This document shows positions 42,023-50,795 of a DNA stretch of 64,000 nucleotides, piece after piece. The notes below the pieces were generated by a model, which was given only the letters and a program-made list of their open reading frames with translations, did no database searches and was not told where the DNA came from. Position 1 is the stretch's first letter. Every line of letters starts with the position of its first letter. Origin of the DNA: Paenibacillus durus (GTDB lineage Bacteria; Bacillota; Bacilli; Paenibacillales; Paenibacillaceae); NCBI RefSeq assembly GCF_000756615.1, contig NZ_CP009288.1:310001-374000 (forward strand). Reading direction: 5' to 3'. A program made the translations under genes and the position numbers.

Positions 42023-45000
42023 ATGAGGCGGTTCAAAGTCATTCTCCTGTTTTTTATTCTGTTTATCCTTTTGCCGGATGCCGCTTACGCTGCAAAAAAA
42101 CATGTCGTCTACAAGGCGGAACTGGACTATCCTCCCTACAAATACATACAGAATGAATATTTGACCGGCTTTGACATTGATCTCACCAATATGATTTTCG
42201 GGAAGCAGGACTACCTGGTTCAGTACGGCAGCGACTCATGGAGCAGGGTATACCGGCAGCTTCGTGACGGAGAGATTGACACAGCGGGAATGATGGCTGT
42301 AACCGAGGAGCGGAAAGAGGATGTTCTCTTTTCAAGTCCTGTCATGAAGATCCGTATTTCCGTGTACGCCCGGCAGGATTTAAAGGATGATATCGGTCCG
42401 GAACACTTGGGCAATTATAAAGTCGGCGTAGGCGAGGGGCAGTATACCGAAGGCATCCTCCAGCAGAGGCTGGGGGTTTCCGGCTATACGGTTTATCCGA
42501 CGGTTGCGGAAGCATTAGACGCTCTGCGCAGGGGCGATATTGATCTCCTGTTCGAGAACCAGGCGGTCGTAGATTATCTGATTGTGGAAGAAGGATTGAC
42601 CGGCAGCATCATACATAAAATGAGAAATCTTTATCCGGCTGACGTGGCTTACGGAATCAGTAAAACTTCACCGGAGCTTGTGCCTTATATTAATGACCGT
42701 CTGAAGCAGTTAAAGCGGAGCGGGGCGTTTGAGGAGCTGTACCAGCAGTATTTTTTCAAGCATTCCGAAGATTACCGCAACAGGCTGCAACTAAAGACCA
42801 TCGCCTGGATCGTCATCGGGTGCTGTCTGCTGGCCGTAGGCGCTTTCCTTCTCAGAATGTATATTAATCATTTGCGCCGGATTATTCAGGCCGAGCAGCA
42901 GTTTTTCGAGGATATGATCGAGCATACGGGCGTTTTGGTCTGGGCGGTTTATGAGGACAGGACGGTTCTGCGTCTGAACAAGTACGGTGAAAAAGTCATC
43001 GGCCTTAAGGAAAAGGAAATCATCGGAAAAAGCCTGGAGGATGTTGAGGTGAAAGTGCCCGGCGGAAACAGGATGAAGGAGCTGCTGTGCCGGGCGGCCT
43101 CGCAGGATTTTGTCAGTCATGTGGAATTTCAGATCCCGGACGGAGTTTCCAAGGGACGATACTTTACGTTTCGGACGACGCTGATTAAGGGACTTGAGGG
43201 CAGCAATTCAAAAGCTTTTGTACTGATCGGCATAGATATCGACGAGTCCAAGCGGAATGAACTGGAGCTTCAGTCCAGTTATAGGAAGCTGGAAGCCACT
43301 CATTTGGAGCTGGCGGCCGCAAAGGAGAAACTGCAGGATCAGAACGGCAAGTTAAGCTACAGCGAGCAAAGATTCCGCCTGGCTGTGGAAGCCTCCGGCG
43401 CCTTTTTGTGGGAATACGATTCCGAGAAGCAGTGGCATTGGGTATCAGAACGCTGGTATGAGGTCATGGGCTATAAACAAGAGGATATGGATCTTTCTGT
43501 GGAAGCGGTGCTTAATTTGATCCATCCCGATGACCGGGAGCGGGCAAGAAAGGCCCGGGAGGAGCATTTGGCGGGTCTGACGCCGGTGTACGAAAGTGAA
43601 TACCGGATGCGGACCAAGGACGGGCATTACTTCTGGTTTGAAGTCAGAGGCAAGGCGACTTACGACAAGCGGAAAGGAATCCAGCTGTTCCTTGGTTCCC
43701 TGATTGACATAAGCAACCGGAAACAAATGGAGCTGAAGCTTAGCGGCAGCTATCAGGAGCTTGAAGCGACCTATGAGCAGCTTGCGGCAACGCAGCAGGA
43801 GCTTGTAGACCAGTATGATACTCTGCTGGAGAATCAGAGAAAGATGCATCATCTCGCCTATTTCGATTCTTTGAGCCATTTGCCCAACCGTCTATGTCTG
43901 CTGGAGACGATGGAGAAGTACTTCCAGCTCCCCGGCCGCAGTGCTGCACTGCTGTTCGTGGATACGGATAATTTCAAATACATCAATGATACGATGGGAC
44001 ATAAGTTCGGCGATATTCTCATCTGCCAGGTCAGCGAAAGACTGCAGTCGATCATTGTCCGTGGCGGCAGCATGCTCTCAAGATTGGGCGGCGATGAATT
44101 TGTCATCTTCTTAAAAGATATTGAAGAGCATAAGGAAGTGCTGGCGTTGGCGGAACAGCTGCTCTCCGAGTTCAGGAGGCCGTTCGAGATCGGTGAGAGC
44201 AGCGTTTATGTCTCCGCCAGCATCGGGATATCCTTCTACCCGAAAGACGGAAATACGACAGAGGAAATTCTCAAAAATGCGGATGTAGCGATGTACCGTG
44301 CCAAAGAAGCGGGTAAAGGCGTTTATGCCGTATACGACAGGGGGATGCACACCGAGTTTAACGAGCGGATGATGATCGAGAAGCATCTGCGCAGCGCGCT
44401 GGACAATGAAGAGTTTGAACTGTTCTACCAGCCGCAGGTCGATCTCCGTACAGGCGCTATCTCCGGCTTCGAAGCACTGATCCGCTGGAACAGCCCCGAT
44501 CTCGGCTTCGTCTCGCCTCTGTCGTTCATCAAGATTGCTGAAGATTCCCGGCTGATTATCCCTATCGGGGAATGGGTGCTCCGGAAGGCCTGCCAGTTCA
44601 TGTCGGGGTTGTGCCGGCAGAACAATAATTGCTGTAAAATTGCGGTCAATATCTCGGTTATTCAACTGCTGCAGGACGATTTTATCCAAACTGTGCTGAA
44701 TGTCCTGTCCGAAAGCGGAATCTCCCCCGGGTGCCTTGAACTGGAGATTACGGAGACGGTCTTCATCGAATCGTTCGAGCGGATCGTCGGCAAGCTGGAG
44801 TATTTAAAAATGCAGGGCATCCGCATCGCGCTTGACGACTTCGGAACGGGTTATTCATCGCTTAGCTACCTCCAGCAGCTGCCGATTACTACACTCAAGA
44901 TGGATAAGGTCTTTATTGATCAGCTGTCGGATGATTCATACAGCCAGTCGTTTATCCGGACGATGGTGTCGCTGGGTCATGAAATGGGGCTGGAGGTCGT

Positions 45001-45139
45001 GGCGGAAGGCGTGGAAGACAGCAGCCAGCTGGTCATTCTTGAGGAGGCCGGATGCGACAAGGTGCAGGGCTACCTGTTCAGCAGACCGCTCTCGCAGCGG
45101 AACACGGAGGAACTGCTGCGGCGCCATAAGCTTGATTAG
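42023..45139 (+). CDS. periplasmic-sensor PAS-GGDEF-EAL cyclic-di-GMP enzyme
   Basis: A 1038-residue membrane protein. Domains in order: signal peptide (1-24), extracytoplasmic SBP_bac_3 amino-acid-binding-like sensor (about 28-250), transmembrane helix (about 260-280), PAS (about 295-415), coiled coil, PAS with PAC (about 450-580), GGDEF (about 610-770) and EAL (about 785-1030). The GGDEF signature RLGGDEFVIF (near 688) is canonical; the EAL domain retains EALIRW (near 817), ELEITETVF and LDDFGTGYSS, so both making and cleaving cyclic di-GMP are possible. A small ligand outside should set the activity. It is convergent to a second GGDEF gene. Confidence 0.9.
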   Translation: MRRFKVILLFFILFILLPDAAYAAKKHVVYKAELDYPPYKYIQNEYLTGFDIDLTNMIFGKQDYLVQYGSDSWSRVYRQLRDGEIDTAGMMAVTEERKEDVLFSSPVMKIRISVYARQDLKDDIGPEHLGNYKVGVGEGQYTEGILQQRLGVSGYTVYPTVAEALDALRRGDIDLLFENQAVVDYLIVEEGLTGSIIHKMRNLYPADVAYGISKTSPELVPYINDRLKQLKRSGAFEELYQQYFFKHSEDYRNRLQLKTIAWIVIGCCLLAVGAFLLRMYINHLRRIIQAEQQFFEDMIEHTGVLVWAVYEDRTVLRLNKYGEKVIGLKEKEIIGKSLEDVEVKVPGGNRMKELLCRAASQDFVSHVEFQIPDGVSKGRYFTFRTTLIKGLEGSNSKAFVLIGIDIDESKRNELELQSSYRKLEATHLELAAAKEKLQDQNGKLSYSEQRFRLAVEASGAFLWEYDSEKQWHWVSERWYEVMGYKQEDMDLSVEAVLNLIHPDDRERARKAREEHLAGLTPVYESEYRMRTKDGHYFWFEVRGKATYDKRKGIQLFLGSLIDISNRKQMELKLSGSYQELEATYEQLAATQQELVDQYDTLLENQRKMHHLAYFDSLSHLPNRLCLLETMEKYFQLPGRSAALLFVDTDNFKYINDTMGHKFGDILICQVSERLQSIIVRGGSMLSRLGGDEFVIFLKDIEEHKEVLALAEQLLSEFRRPFEIGESSVYVSASIGISFYPKDGNTTEEILKNADVAMYRAKEAGKGVYAVYDRGMHTEFNERMMIEKHLRSALDNEEFELFYQPQVDLRTGAISGFEALIRWNSPDLGFVSPLSFIKIAEDSRLIIPIGEWVLRKACQFMSGLCRQNNNCCKIAVNISVIQLLQDDFIQTVLNVLSESGISPGCLELEITETVFIESFERIVGKLEYLKMQGIRIALDDFGTGYSSLSYLQQLPITTLKMDKVFIDQLSDDSYSQSFIRTMVSLGHEMGLEVVAEGVEDSSQLVILEEAGCDKVQGYLFSRPLSQRNTEELLRRHKLD

Positions 45140-45206
45140 GCCGGGCTTAATGCGGAATGTTGCAAGCGGGAGCAAGCCTTTAGTCATTCATATTCTGTAA
45201 AAAATT

Positions 45207-45250
45207 AGGGATGTCCAGTCCAGCCTCAAGCTGGTGCGGACATCCCTTTC
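45207..45250. terminator. bidirectional terminator between two cyclic-di-GMP genes
   Basis: AGGGATGTCC (45207-45216) and GGACATCCCT (45238-45247) are perfect arms, with TTT to the right and an A/T-rich left flank. It serves the two convergent genes. Confidence 0.75.
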
Positions 45251-45265
45251 GCTGTTTGCCTGCCA

Positions 45266-46303
45266 TTATAAAATGACAATTCGGTTCTTTCCCGTCTTCT
45301 TGGCCTCGTACAGAGCGTCGTCCGCCTTCTGGAAGACGAGGCTTTTGGAGCCGGAACCCTGAAAATCATGCATGCCGATGCTTACCGTTACCGATTTCCC
45401 TTCCATTTCGGCAATAGGCAGACCGGCGATGCTTGTCCTGACCCGTTCCATGATTTCATGGGCGGCCTCAAGCGGCTTGGCGGTCAGAATGACGACGAAC
45501 TCTTCGCCCCCGTAGCGGGCGGCAAAGTCATCGGCACCGATATGCTTAAGTATTGTAGCGGCCACCTGCTTAAGCGCAATATCCCCTACCGAATGCCCGT
45601 AGGTATCGTTGACCTTTTTAAAATTATCGATATCGAGTATGGCCAGCTGCATCGGAAAAGGATTCGACTCCTGGTGTTCGATCAGCCAGCCAAAATATTC
45701 GTGAAAGGTCTTGTGATTGTACAGATCCGTCAGCGGGTCGATCTTGGACAGACGGTCCATAATAATATTCTGGATACGCAGATCCTGCTCCGATTTCTCC
45801 GAGCTTTCCAGCGAGCGGATCAAGTCCCGTCCCCGGCGGATTACGGCAAGCCCTGTCAGCAAGGTTGCCACAATAATGCTTATTGTCAGAATCATTTCAA
45901 TCCGCATGTCTTCGTTGCCAACTCTTCTCCCGAACACCACTGCGGTATACAGCAGGGCAGCTGTCGATGACAGAATCAGGTACAGGGTCTCCAGATAGAT
46001 CATAGATACCAGAAGCGGGAGGAGCAGGAAGAACGGTTTTACATGAATATTCTCCGAAAGAAACGCAATGATCAGGCTGGAAATAAAGTAGCTTCCAATG
46101 GTGATAGAGATTTCGCTAAGCACAGTCTTCCATTTATAAATGCACTCAAGCAGAAGAATGACACCCAAAATCATTAAATCGGGCAGCAAGCTATGGGAGT
46201 TAAGCATTTGATTTAATAAATGGACCAGGAGCATAATCCAGAAGGCATTCAGCAGTACACGGTTCCAATTTAATTGACGAGGAGTATACAAAGAATTAAA
46301 CAT
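45266..46303 (-). CDS. membrane-bound diguanylate cyclase (GGDEF)
   Basis: A 345-residue protein with about six membrane helices (residues 15-170), a short linker and a GGDEF domain (about 185-345). The active-site motif is GGEEF (YGGEEFVVIL near 265); IDPLTDLYNHKTFHEY, LDIDNFKKVNDTYGHSVGD and SIGMHDFQ are all present, so it should be active. The start at 46303 (ATG, GAGG eight bases before) is better than 46357. Confidence 0.87.
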   Translation of the reverse strand: MFNSLYTPRQLNWNRVLLNAFWIMLLVHLLNQMLNSHSLLPDLMILGVILLLECIYKWKTVLSEISITIGSYFISSLIIAFLSENIHVKPFFLLLPLLVSMIYLETLYLILSSTAALLYTAVVFGRRVGNEDMRIEMILTISIIVATLLTGLAVIRRGRDLIRSLESSEKSEQDLRIQNIIMDRLSKIDPLTDLYNHKTFHEYFGWLIEHQESNPFPMQLAILDIDNFKKVNDTYGHSVGDIALKQVAATILKHIGADDFAARYGGEEFVVILTAKPLEAAHEIMERVRTSIAGLPIAEMEGKSVTVSIGMHDFQGSGSKSLVFQKADDALYEAKKTGKNRIVIL

Positions 46304-46529
46304 AAGGTGATCCTCATTTCCAGTCGCGATGCCTATATATTCGACAGAAATCCCCATTTTCCTCCCTTCCGATGGAGTGGCTGAAATGTTCGGATTTTAT
46401 CTATATTTATTACAAAAATCTTAAAATTAATGCGAATCACTCTTTAAAACACGAATAATATTTAATATTTGAATTGACATATTCGTTTATTTTCGATAAA
46501 ATTCTATTGGCTTCAAAAATATTTCCTGC

Positions 46530-46600
46530 TGTTCGTATATCCTCAAAGATAAGGTTTGGGGGTTTCTACAGGGAACCGTAAATTCCTGGCTACGGATGGG
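46530..46600 (+). promoter_or_regulatory. purine (guanine-type) riboswitch
   Basis: P1 pairs TTCGTA (46532-46537) with TACGGA (46591-46596). P2 arms are CCTCAAA and TTTGGGG, with the loop GATAAGG. P3 arms are CAGGGAA and TTCCTGG with loop CCGTAAA; the two loops are the conserved kissing pair. Between P2 and P3 runs the invariant TTTCTAC. The specificity position in the 3' junction (GGCTACGG) is C, which indicates guanine/hypoxanthine over adenine. A GC-rich hairpin region with a T run (about 46600-46640) follows, consistent with transcription termination when ligand binds. Located 90 bases before the FAD-dependent dehydrogenase gene. Confidence 0.85.
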
Positions 46601-46686
46601 TGCCTTTGGCCTACCCTGACACCGGCCGGGATTTTTGTTTTGCCGACCTTACTTTGCATGGATAAATTCGATTTCTGGAGGAACAG

Positions 46687-48117
46687 ATGAGTAAATATGA
46701 TGTAATCGTCGTTGGCGCCGGCCCTGCCGGTATTTTTACCTGTTATGAGCTGACCCGGAAGGCCCCGCATTGGAAAGTGCTGTTGATAGACAAGGGACAT
46801 GACATCTATAAGCGAAGCTGCCCGATTATGGAGGAGAAGATTCAGTTCTGTCCGCCCGCTGCGGGACGCAAGGAATTTGCCGGATGTCTGCCGGCCTGTT
46901 CCATTACCGCAGGCTTTGGAGGGGCGGGGGCGTACAGCGACGGAAAGTTCAATATTACGACGGAATTCGGGGGATGGATGACGGATTATCTGCCTCCCTC
47001 CAAAGTGTTGGAGCTGATCCGCTATGTCGATGCCATTAATTTGGAGCATGGAGCGACGGAGACGATCACCGATCCTACAACCGACCCGATCCGCCGCATT
47101 GAGCAGCGCGGGTATGCAGCCGGACTCAAGCTGCTGCGGGCGCAGGTGCGGCATCTTGGAACAGAGCAGAACCTGGAAATCCTGAAGTCGATTTACGAAT
47201 ATTTACGCACCCGGATTGATATGATGTTCAAGACGGAAGTGCAGGACATTGAGACGGTTAATGATAACGGCACACACCGGGTTACGGGCGTTACTCTGAA
47301 GAACGGGGAGACTTACGAGACGGAACTAGCCATGGTCGCTCCGGGACGCGACGGTTCCGCCTGGCTTACGGATGTGCTGAAGAAGCATCGGCTGAAGATG
47401 TACAATAACCAAGTGGATGTCGGCGTTCGGGTGGAGACCTCGGATGTCGTGATGCAGGAGATCAACGAGCATCTCTATGAAGGCAAATTCATTTTTAATA
47501 CCTCGGTCGGAACCCGGGTCCGCACATTCTGCAGCAATCCTTCCGGACATGTTGTCGTGGAGAACCACAGCGGGGTTATGGCTGCGAACGGACACTCGTA
47601 CAAGGACCCTGCGCTCGGTTCCGTCAATACCAACTTTGCGCTGCTCGTTTCCCATAAATTCACCGAGCCATTCGATAAGCCCAATGAATATGCGCGCGAA
47701 ATTTGCAAACGGGCGAATGACCTGTCGAGCGGCGGAGTGATCGTGCAGAAATACGGGGATATTTTGCGGGGACGCCGTTCCACCGGGACGAGAATCGCCG
47801 AAGGTTTCGTCGAGCCTACGCTTAAAGAGGCGGTTCCGGGCGACCTTGGACTTGTGCTGCCTTACAATACGATGAAGAGTCTCATCGAAATGGTCGAGGC
47901 GCTGGAAAAGGTAACGCCAGGCATCGCTTCCGAGCATACACTCTTCTACGGAGTGGAAGCCAAATTCTATTCGGCCCGTCCGAAGCTTACGGAGACGTTC
48001 GAGACGGAAATTTCCGGCCTCTACTGCGGCGGAGATGGCGCGGGCATCACGCGCGGGCTGGCCCAGGCGGGCGCGGCGGGGATTTGGGTGGCACGGGGCA
48101 TGCTTGACCGGGCCTAG
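46687..48117 (+). CDS. uncharacterised FAD-dependent dehydrogenase (COG2509-like)
   Basis: A 476-residue flavoprotein. N-terminal VIVVGAGPAGIFTCYEL (near residue 5) is the FAD site, followed by GFGGAGAYSDGKFNI (near 79), RVRTFCSNPSG (near 276) and a C-terminal GLYCGGDGAGITRGLAQAGAAGIW (near 440). These match the large uncharacterised NAD(P)/FAD-dependent oxidoreductase group that resembles fumarate-reductase and BaiN folds. Reaction unknown. GGAGG precedes the ATG. The guanine riboswitch upstream links it to purine status. Confidence 0.8.
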   Translation: MSKYDVIVVGAGPAGIFTCYELTRKAPHWKVLLIDKGHDIYKRSCPIMEEKIQFCPPAAGRKEFAGCLPACSITAGFGGAGAYSDGKFNITTEFGGWMTDYLPPSKVLELIRYVDAINLEHGATETITDPTTDPIRRIEQRGYAAGLKLLRAQVRHLGTEQNLEILKSIYEYLRTRIDMMFKTEVQDIETVNDNGTHRVTGVTLKNGETYETELAMVAPGRDGSAWLTDVLKKHRLKMYNNQVDVGVRVETSDVVMQEINEHLYEGKFIFNTSVGTRVRTFCSNPSGHVVVENHSGVMAANGHSYKDPALGSVNTNFALLVSHKFTEPFDKPNEYAREICKRANDLSSGGVIVQKYGDILRGRRSTGTRIAEGFVEPTLKEAVPGDLGLVLPYNTMKSLIEMVEALEKVTPGIASEHTLFYGVEAKFYSARPKLTETFETEISGLYCGGDGAGITRGLAQAGAAGIWVARGMLDRA

Positions 48118-48166
48118 CCGTTTGAGCCGCACGCGCGGATCAACAGGTCTCTCAATTAACAATCAA

Positions 48167-48221
48167 GGGAAGCTGCTTGTTCTCCTCAATTAGTAAGGAG
48201 CTGGTGGCTTTCCTTTTTTTC
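48167..48221 (+). terminator. rho-independent terminator
   Basis: GGAAGC and GCTTTCC arms with an inner CTCC/GGAG stem, ending in seven T. It closes the dehydrogenase gene. Confidence 0.6.
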
Positions 48222-48287
48222 GTGGACATTTCATGGTTCATCTGTCTATAATGACCGATATATTTTAATTATGGGGGCAAGAAAGCG

Positions 48288-49952
48288 ATGCAGTATACGT
48301 TCGTCATCCTGCTGCAGCTGCTGGAACGCGCGGCGCTGCTGCTTATGACTCTGTTTGTATTGACCCGGGTGCCGCGCTTCAAGGAGATTTTTCAAAAAAG
48401 GGCCTACACTCGGCAGGAGCTGTTTATTGCAACCGTCATTTTCAGCCTGTTCGCCATATTCAGCACGTACAGCGGAATTAAGGTGGAAGGCTCTCTCGTC
48501 AATGTGCGGATCGTGGCGATCATGGCCGGCGGCATTCTGTTCGGACCCTGGGTAGGGCTGATTACCGGCCTGATCTCCGGCGTTCACCGGTTTCTGATCG
48601 ATATCGGCGGCGTCACCTCGGTGCCCTGTCTGATTACTAGCATCATAACCGGTATCGTCTCGGGGATCATCTACCGGCGCACATCCGTCGAGCGCCGCTG
48701 GCAGGCCGGAATTCTGGCAGGCATGGGCTGCGAAGCGCTGACGATGCTGCTGATTCTCGTCATGGCGCAACCGGCGTCGCTTGGCGTAGAGATCGTATCG
48801 AAGATTGCCTTTCCGATGATTGTGAGCCAGGTCAGCGTTGGACTCATCGTCATGCTCGTTCAGAGCGTGGAAGGAGAGAAGGAGCGGATCGCCGCAAGGC
48901 AGTCCAAGTTAGCGCTGGATATTGCGAACAAGACGCTTCCCTATTTTCGGAGCATCAATCCGCAGTCTCTACGCAAAATATGCACGATTATCAAGGAAGA
49001 CATCGGCGCGGATGCGGTCGCGATTACGGATACCCGGTGGATTCGCGCCTACGTCGGCATCGGTGAAGAGTATTACGCCGAGAAGAACGAGATTATCAGC
49101 GAGGAAACGAAGATCACGTTGTCCAGCGGGGAGATTACGATCCGTGATAATGATACCGACTACAATAATCAGCACATCAAATCGCTCATCATCATTCCGC
49201 TCAAGGAAAAGGGCATCGTTACCGGCGCGCTCAAAATTTATTATACGAAAGCCCACAAAATTACGTATTCCCTGCAGGCGATGGCCATCGGCCTGTCGCA
49301 GATGATCTCTACGCTGATGGAGGTCTCGCGGGTGGAAGACATCAAGGAGATGGCGAACAAGGCGGAGCTGAAGGCGCTGCAGACCCGCATTAATCCTCAT
49401 TTTCTGTTCAACGCGCTGAACGCCATCGTTTCTTCTATCCGAATTGATCCGGACAAGGCCAGGGAGCTTATCATTAATCTGTCGGGTTATATGCGGTACA
49501 ATCTGGAGCTGACGGACGATTTCATCGATATCCGCAAGGAGCTTCAGCAGGTCCGGCATTATGTGGAGATCGAGAAAGCGCGCTTCGGAAGACGCCTTAA
49601 GGTACTCTACGATATCGACGACGAGACGGAAGTGCGCATCCCGAGCCTGATTATCCAGCCCTTGGTGGAAAATGCGATTGTACATGGCATACTAAAAGGC
49701 CGGGGCGCGGGAACGGTGGTGATTTCGGTCAAGGACCGGGGGGATTGCGTGAGGATCGGCATCCGTGACACTGGGGTTGGCATCGGCGAAGAGACGATAC
49801 AGAAGGTGTATGATGGCAGCATGCCGGAGAACAAGATCGGACTGTTCAACGTGCATCAGCGGGTGAAGCTGATCTACGGCGAGGGACTGAAGATTACGAG
49901 GCTGGATAAAGGGACGGATATTACTTTTGATGTCAAAAAGGAGAGCCGATGA
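48288..49952 (+). CDS. LytS-type sensor histidine kinase
   Basis: A 554-residue kinase: 5TM-LYT membrane sensor (about 1-195, with GILFGPWVGLITGLISGVHRF), a GAF-like domain (about 215-345), a His_kinase domain with INPHFLFNALNAI (near 368, phospho-acceptor His) and a HATPase domain with LVENAIVHGI (near 462) and GIRDTGVGIG (near 489). It senses a metabolite or potential and phosphorylates the LytTR regulator, whose start overlaps its stop (ATGA). The tight coupling and neighbouring OFA transporter recall pyruvate-sensing LytS-type systems. Confidence 0.88.
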   Translation: MQYTFVILLQLLERAALLLMTLFVLTRVPRFKEIFQKRAYTRQELFIATVIFSLFAIFSTYSGIKVEGSLVNVRIVAIMAGGILFGPWVGLITGLISGVHRFLIDIGGVTSVPCLITSIITGIVSGIIYRRTSVERRWQAGILAGMGCEALTMLLILVMAQPASLGVEIVSKIAFPMIVSQVSVGLIVMLVQSVEGEKERIAARQSKLALDIANKTLPYFRSINPQSLRKICTIIKEDIGADAVAITDTRWIRAYVGIGEEYYAEKNEIISEETKITLSSGEITIRDNDTDYNNQHIKSLIIIPLKEKGIVTGALKIYYTKAHKITYSLQAMAIGLSQMISTLMEVSRVEDIKEMANKAELKALQTRINPHFLFNALNAIVSSIRIDPDKARELIINLSGYMRYNLELTDDFIDIRKELQQVRHYVEIEKARFGRRLKVLYDIDDETEVRIPSLIIQPLVENAIVHGILKGRGAGTVVISVKDRGDCVRIGIRDTGVGIGEETIQKVYDGSMPENKIGLFNVHQRVKLIYGEGLKITRLDKGTDITFDVKKESR

Positions 49953-50674
49953 AAGCGATAATCGTAGAAGATGAAGAGCTGGCCAGACAGGAGCTTGCCT
50001 ATCTGATCCAGGCGAACAGCGGCATCGAGATCGTCGCTCAGTTCGAGGATGGTCTGGACGCGCTGAAATTTTTGCAGACCCAGGAAGTCGATGTGCTGTT
50101 TCTTGATATCAATATTCCTTCTGTGGACGGCGTGTTGCTGGCCCAGAATATCAGCAGATTTTCCGTGAAGCCCTATATTGTGTTCATCACCGCCTATAAG
50201 GAGCATGCAGCCGAAGCGTTCGAGATCGAGGCATTCGATTACATCCTGAAGCCGTACAGCGAAACAAGGATTAAGGGAATGCTGGGCAAGCTGGAAGCGG
50301 CCTTTGCGCAGCGACCCGGCGGGGAAGAGGAGCGAAGTCCGGTCAGCAACAAGATCAATTTGTGGAAAAATGAAAAAATTATCGTGGTCGACGCCGATGA
50401 CATTTACTATGCCTCAGCCCAAGAGAAGACGACGAGCGTCTTTACGCGAAGCGAAGAATACTCCATGGGAGTCAGCATCAGCGAGTTTCACGGCCGGCTG
50501 CCGCAGGAACGTTTTTTCCGCTGCCACCGGTCTTTTGTCGTCAACCTGTCCAAAATCAAGGAAATCATTCCCTGGTTCAATAACACGTATCTGCTGAGGC
50601 TGCGCGATCTCGACTTCGAGGTACCTGTCAGCCGGAGCAAGGTTAAAGAATTCAGGCAGATTATGCGGCTGTAG
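49949..50674 (+). CDS. LytTR-type response regulator
   Basis: A 241-residue regulator: receiver domain (about 1-120) with DEE near residue 8, phospho-acceptor Asp in VLFLDINIP (near 53), T in ITAYKEH and K in DYILKPYS; then a LytTR DNA-binding domain (about 135-240) with FFRCHRSFVVNLSKI (near 190). The overlap of four bases with the kinase shows a coupled pair. It probably acts on the transporter gene downstream. Confidence 0.9.
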   Translation: MKAIIVEDEELARQELAYLIQANSGIEIVAQFEDGLDALKFLQTQEVDVLFLDINIPSVDGVLLAQNISRFSVKPYIVFITAYKEHAAEAFEIEAFDYILKPYSETRIKGMLGKLEAAFAQRPGGEEERSPVSNKINLWKNEKIIVVDADDIYYASAQEKTTSVFTRSEEYSMGVSISEFHGRLPQERFFRCHRSFVVNLSKIKEIIPWFNNTYLLRLRDLDFEVPVSRSKVKEFRQIMRL

Positions 50675-50795
50675 AGGCAGTTCATTCCTTCTTTCCGTCA
50701 TTTCGTTCCGTATTTGATCCGCATTGTTGCAAGCGAGTTACAATAAAGAGGCAAAAGGCGCTCATGAACGCGGCAATAACGGATGAAAGAAGGAA

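Noticed and set aside
50675..50795. Possible LytTR direct repeats (TTCATTCCTT and GTCATTTCGT)
   Set aside because: Their spacing of 16 bases is not two helical turns, and the match to known LytTR sites is weak. Not listed as a feature.
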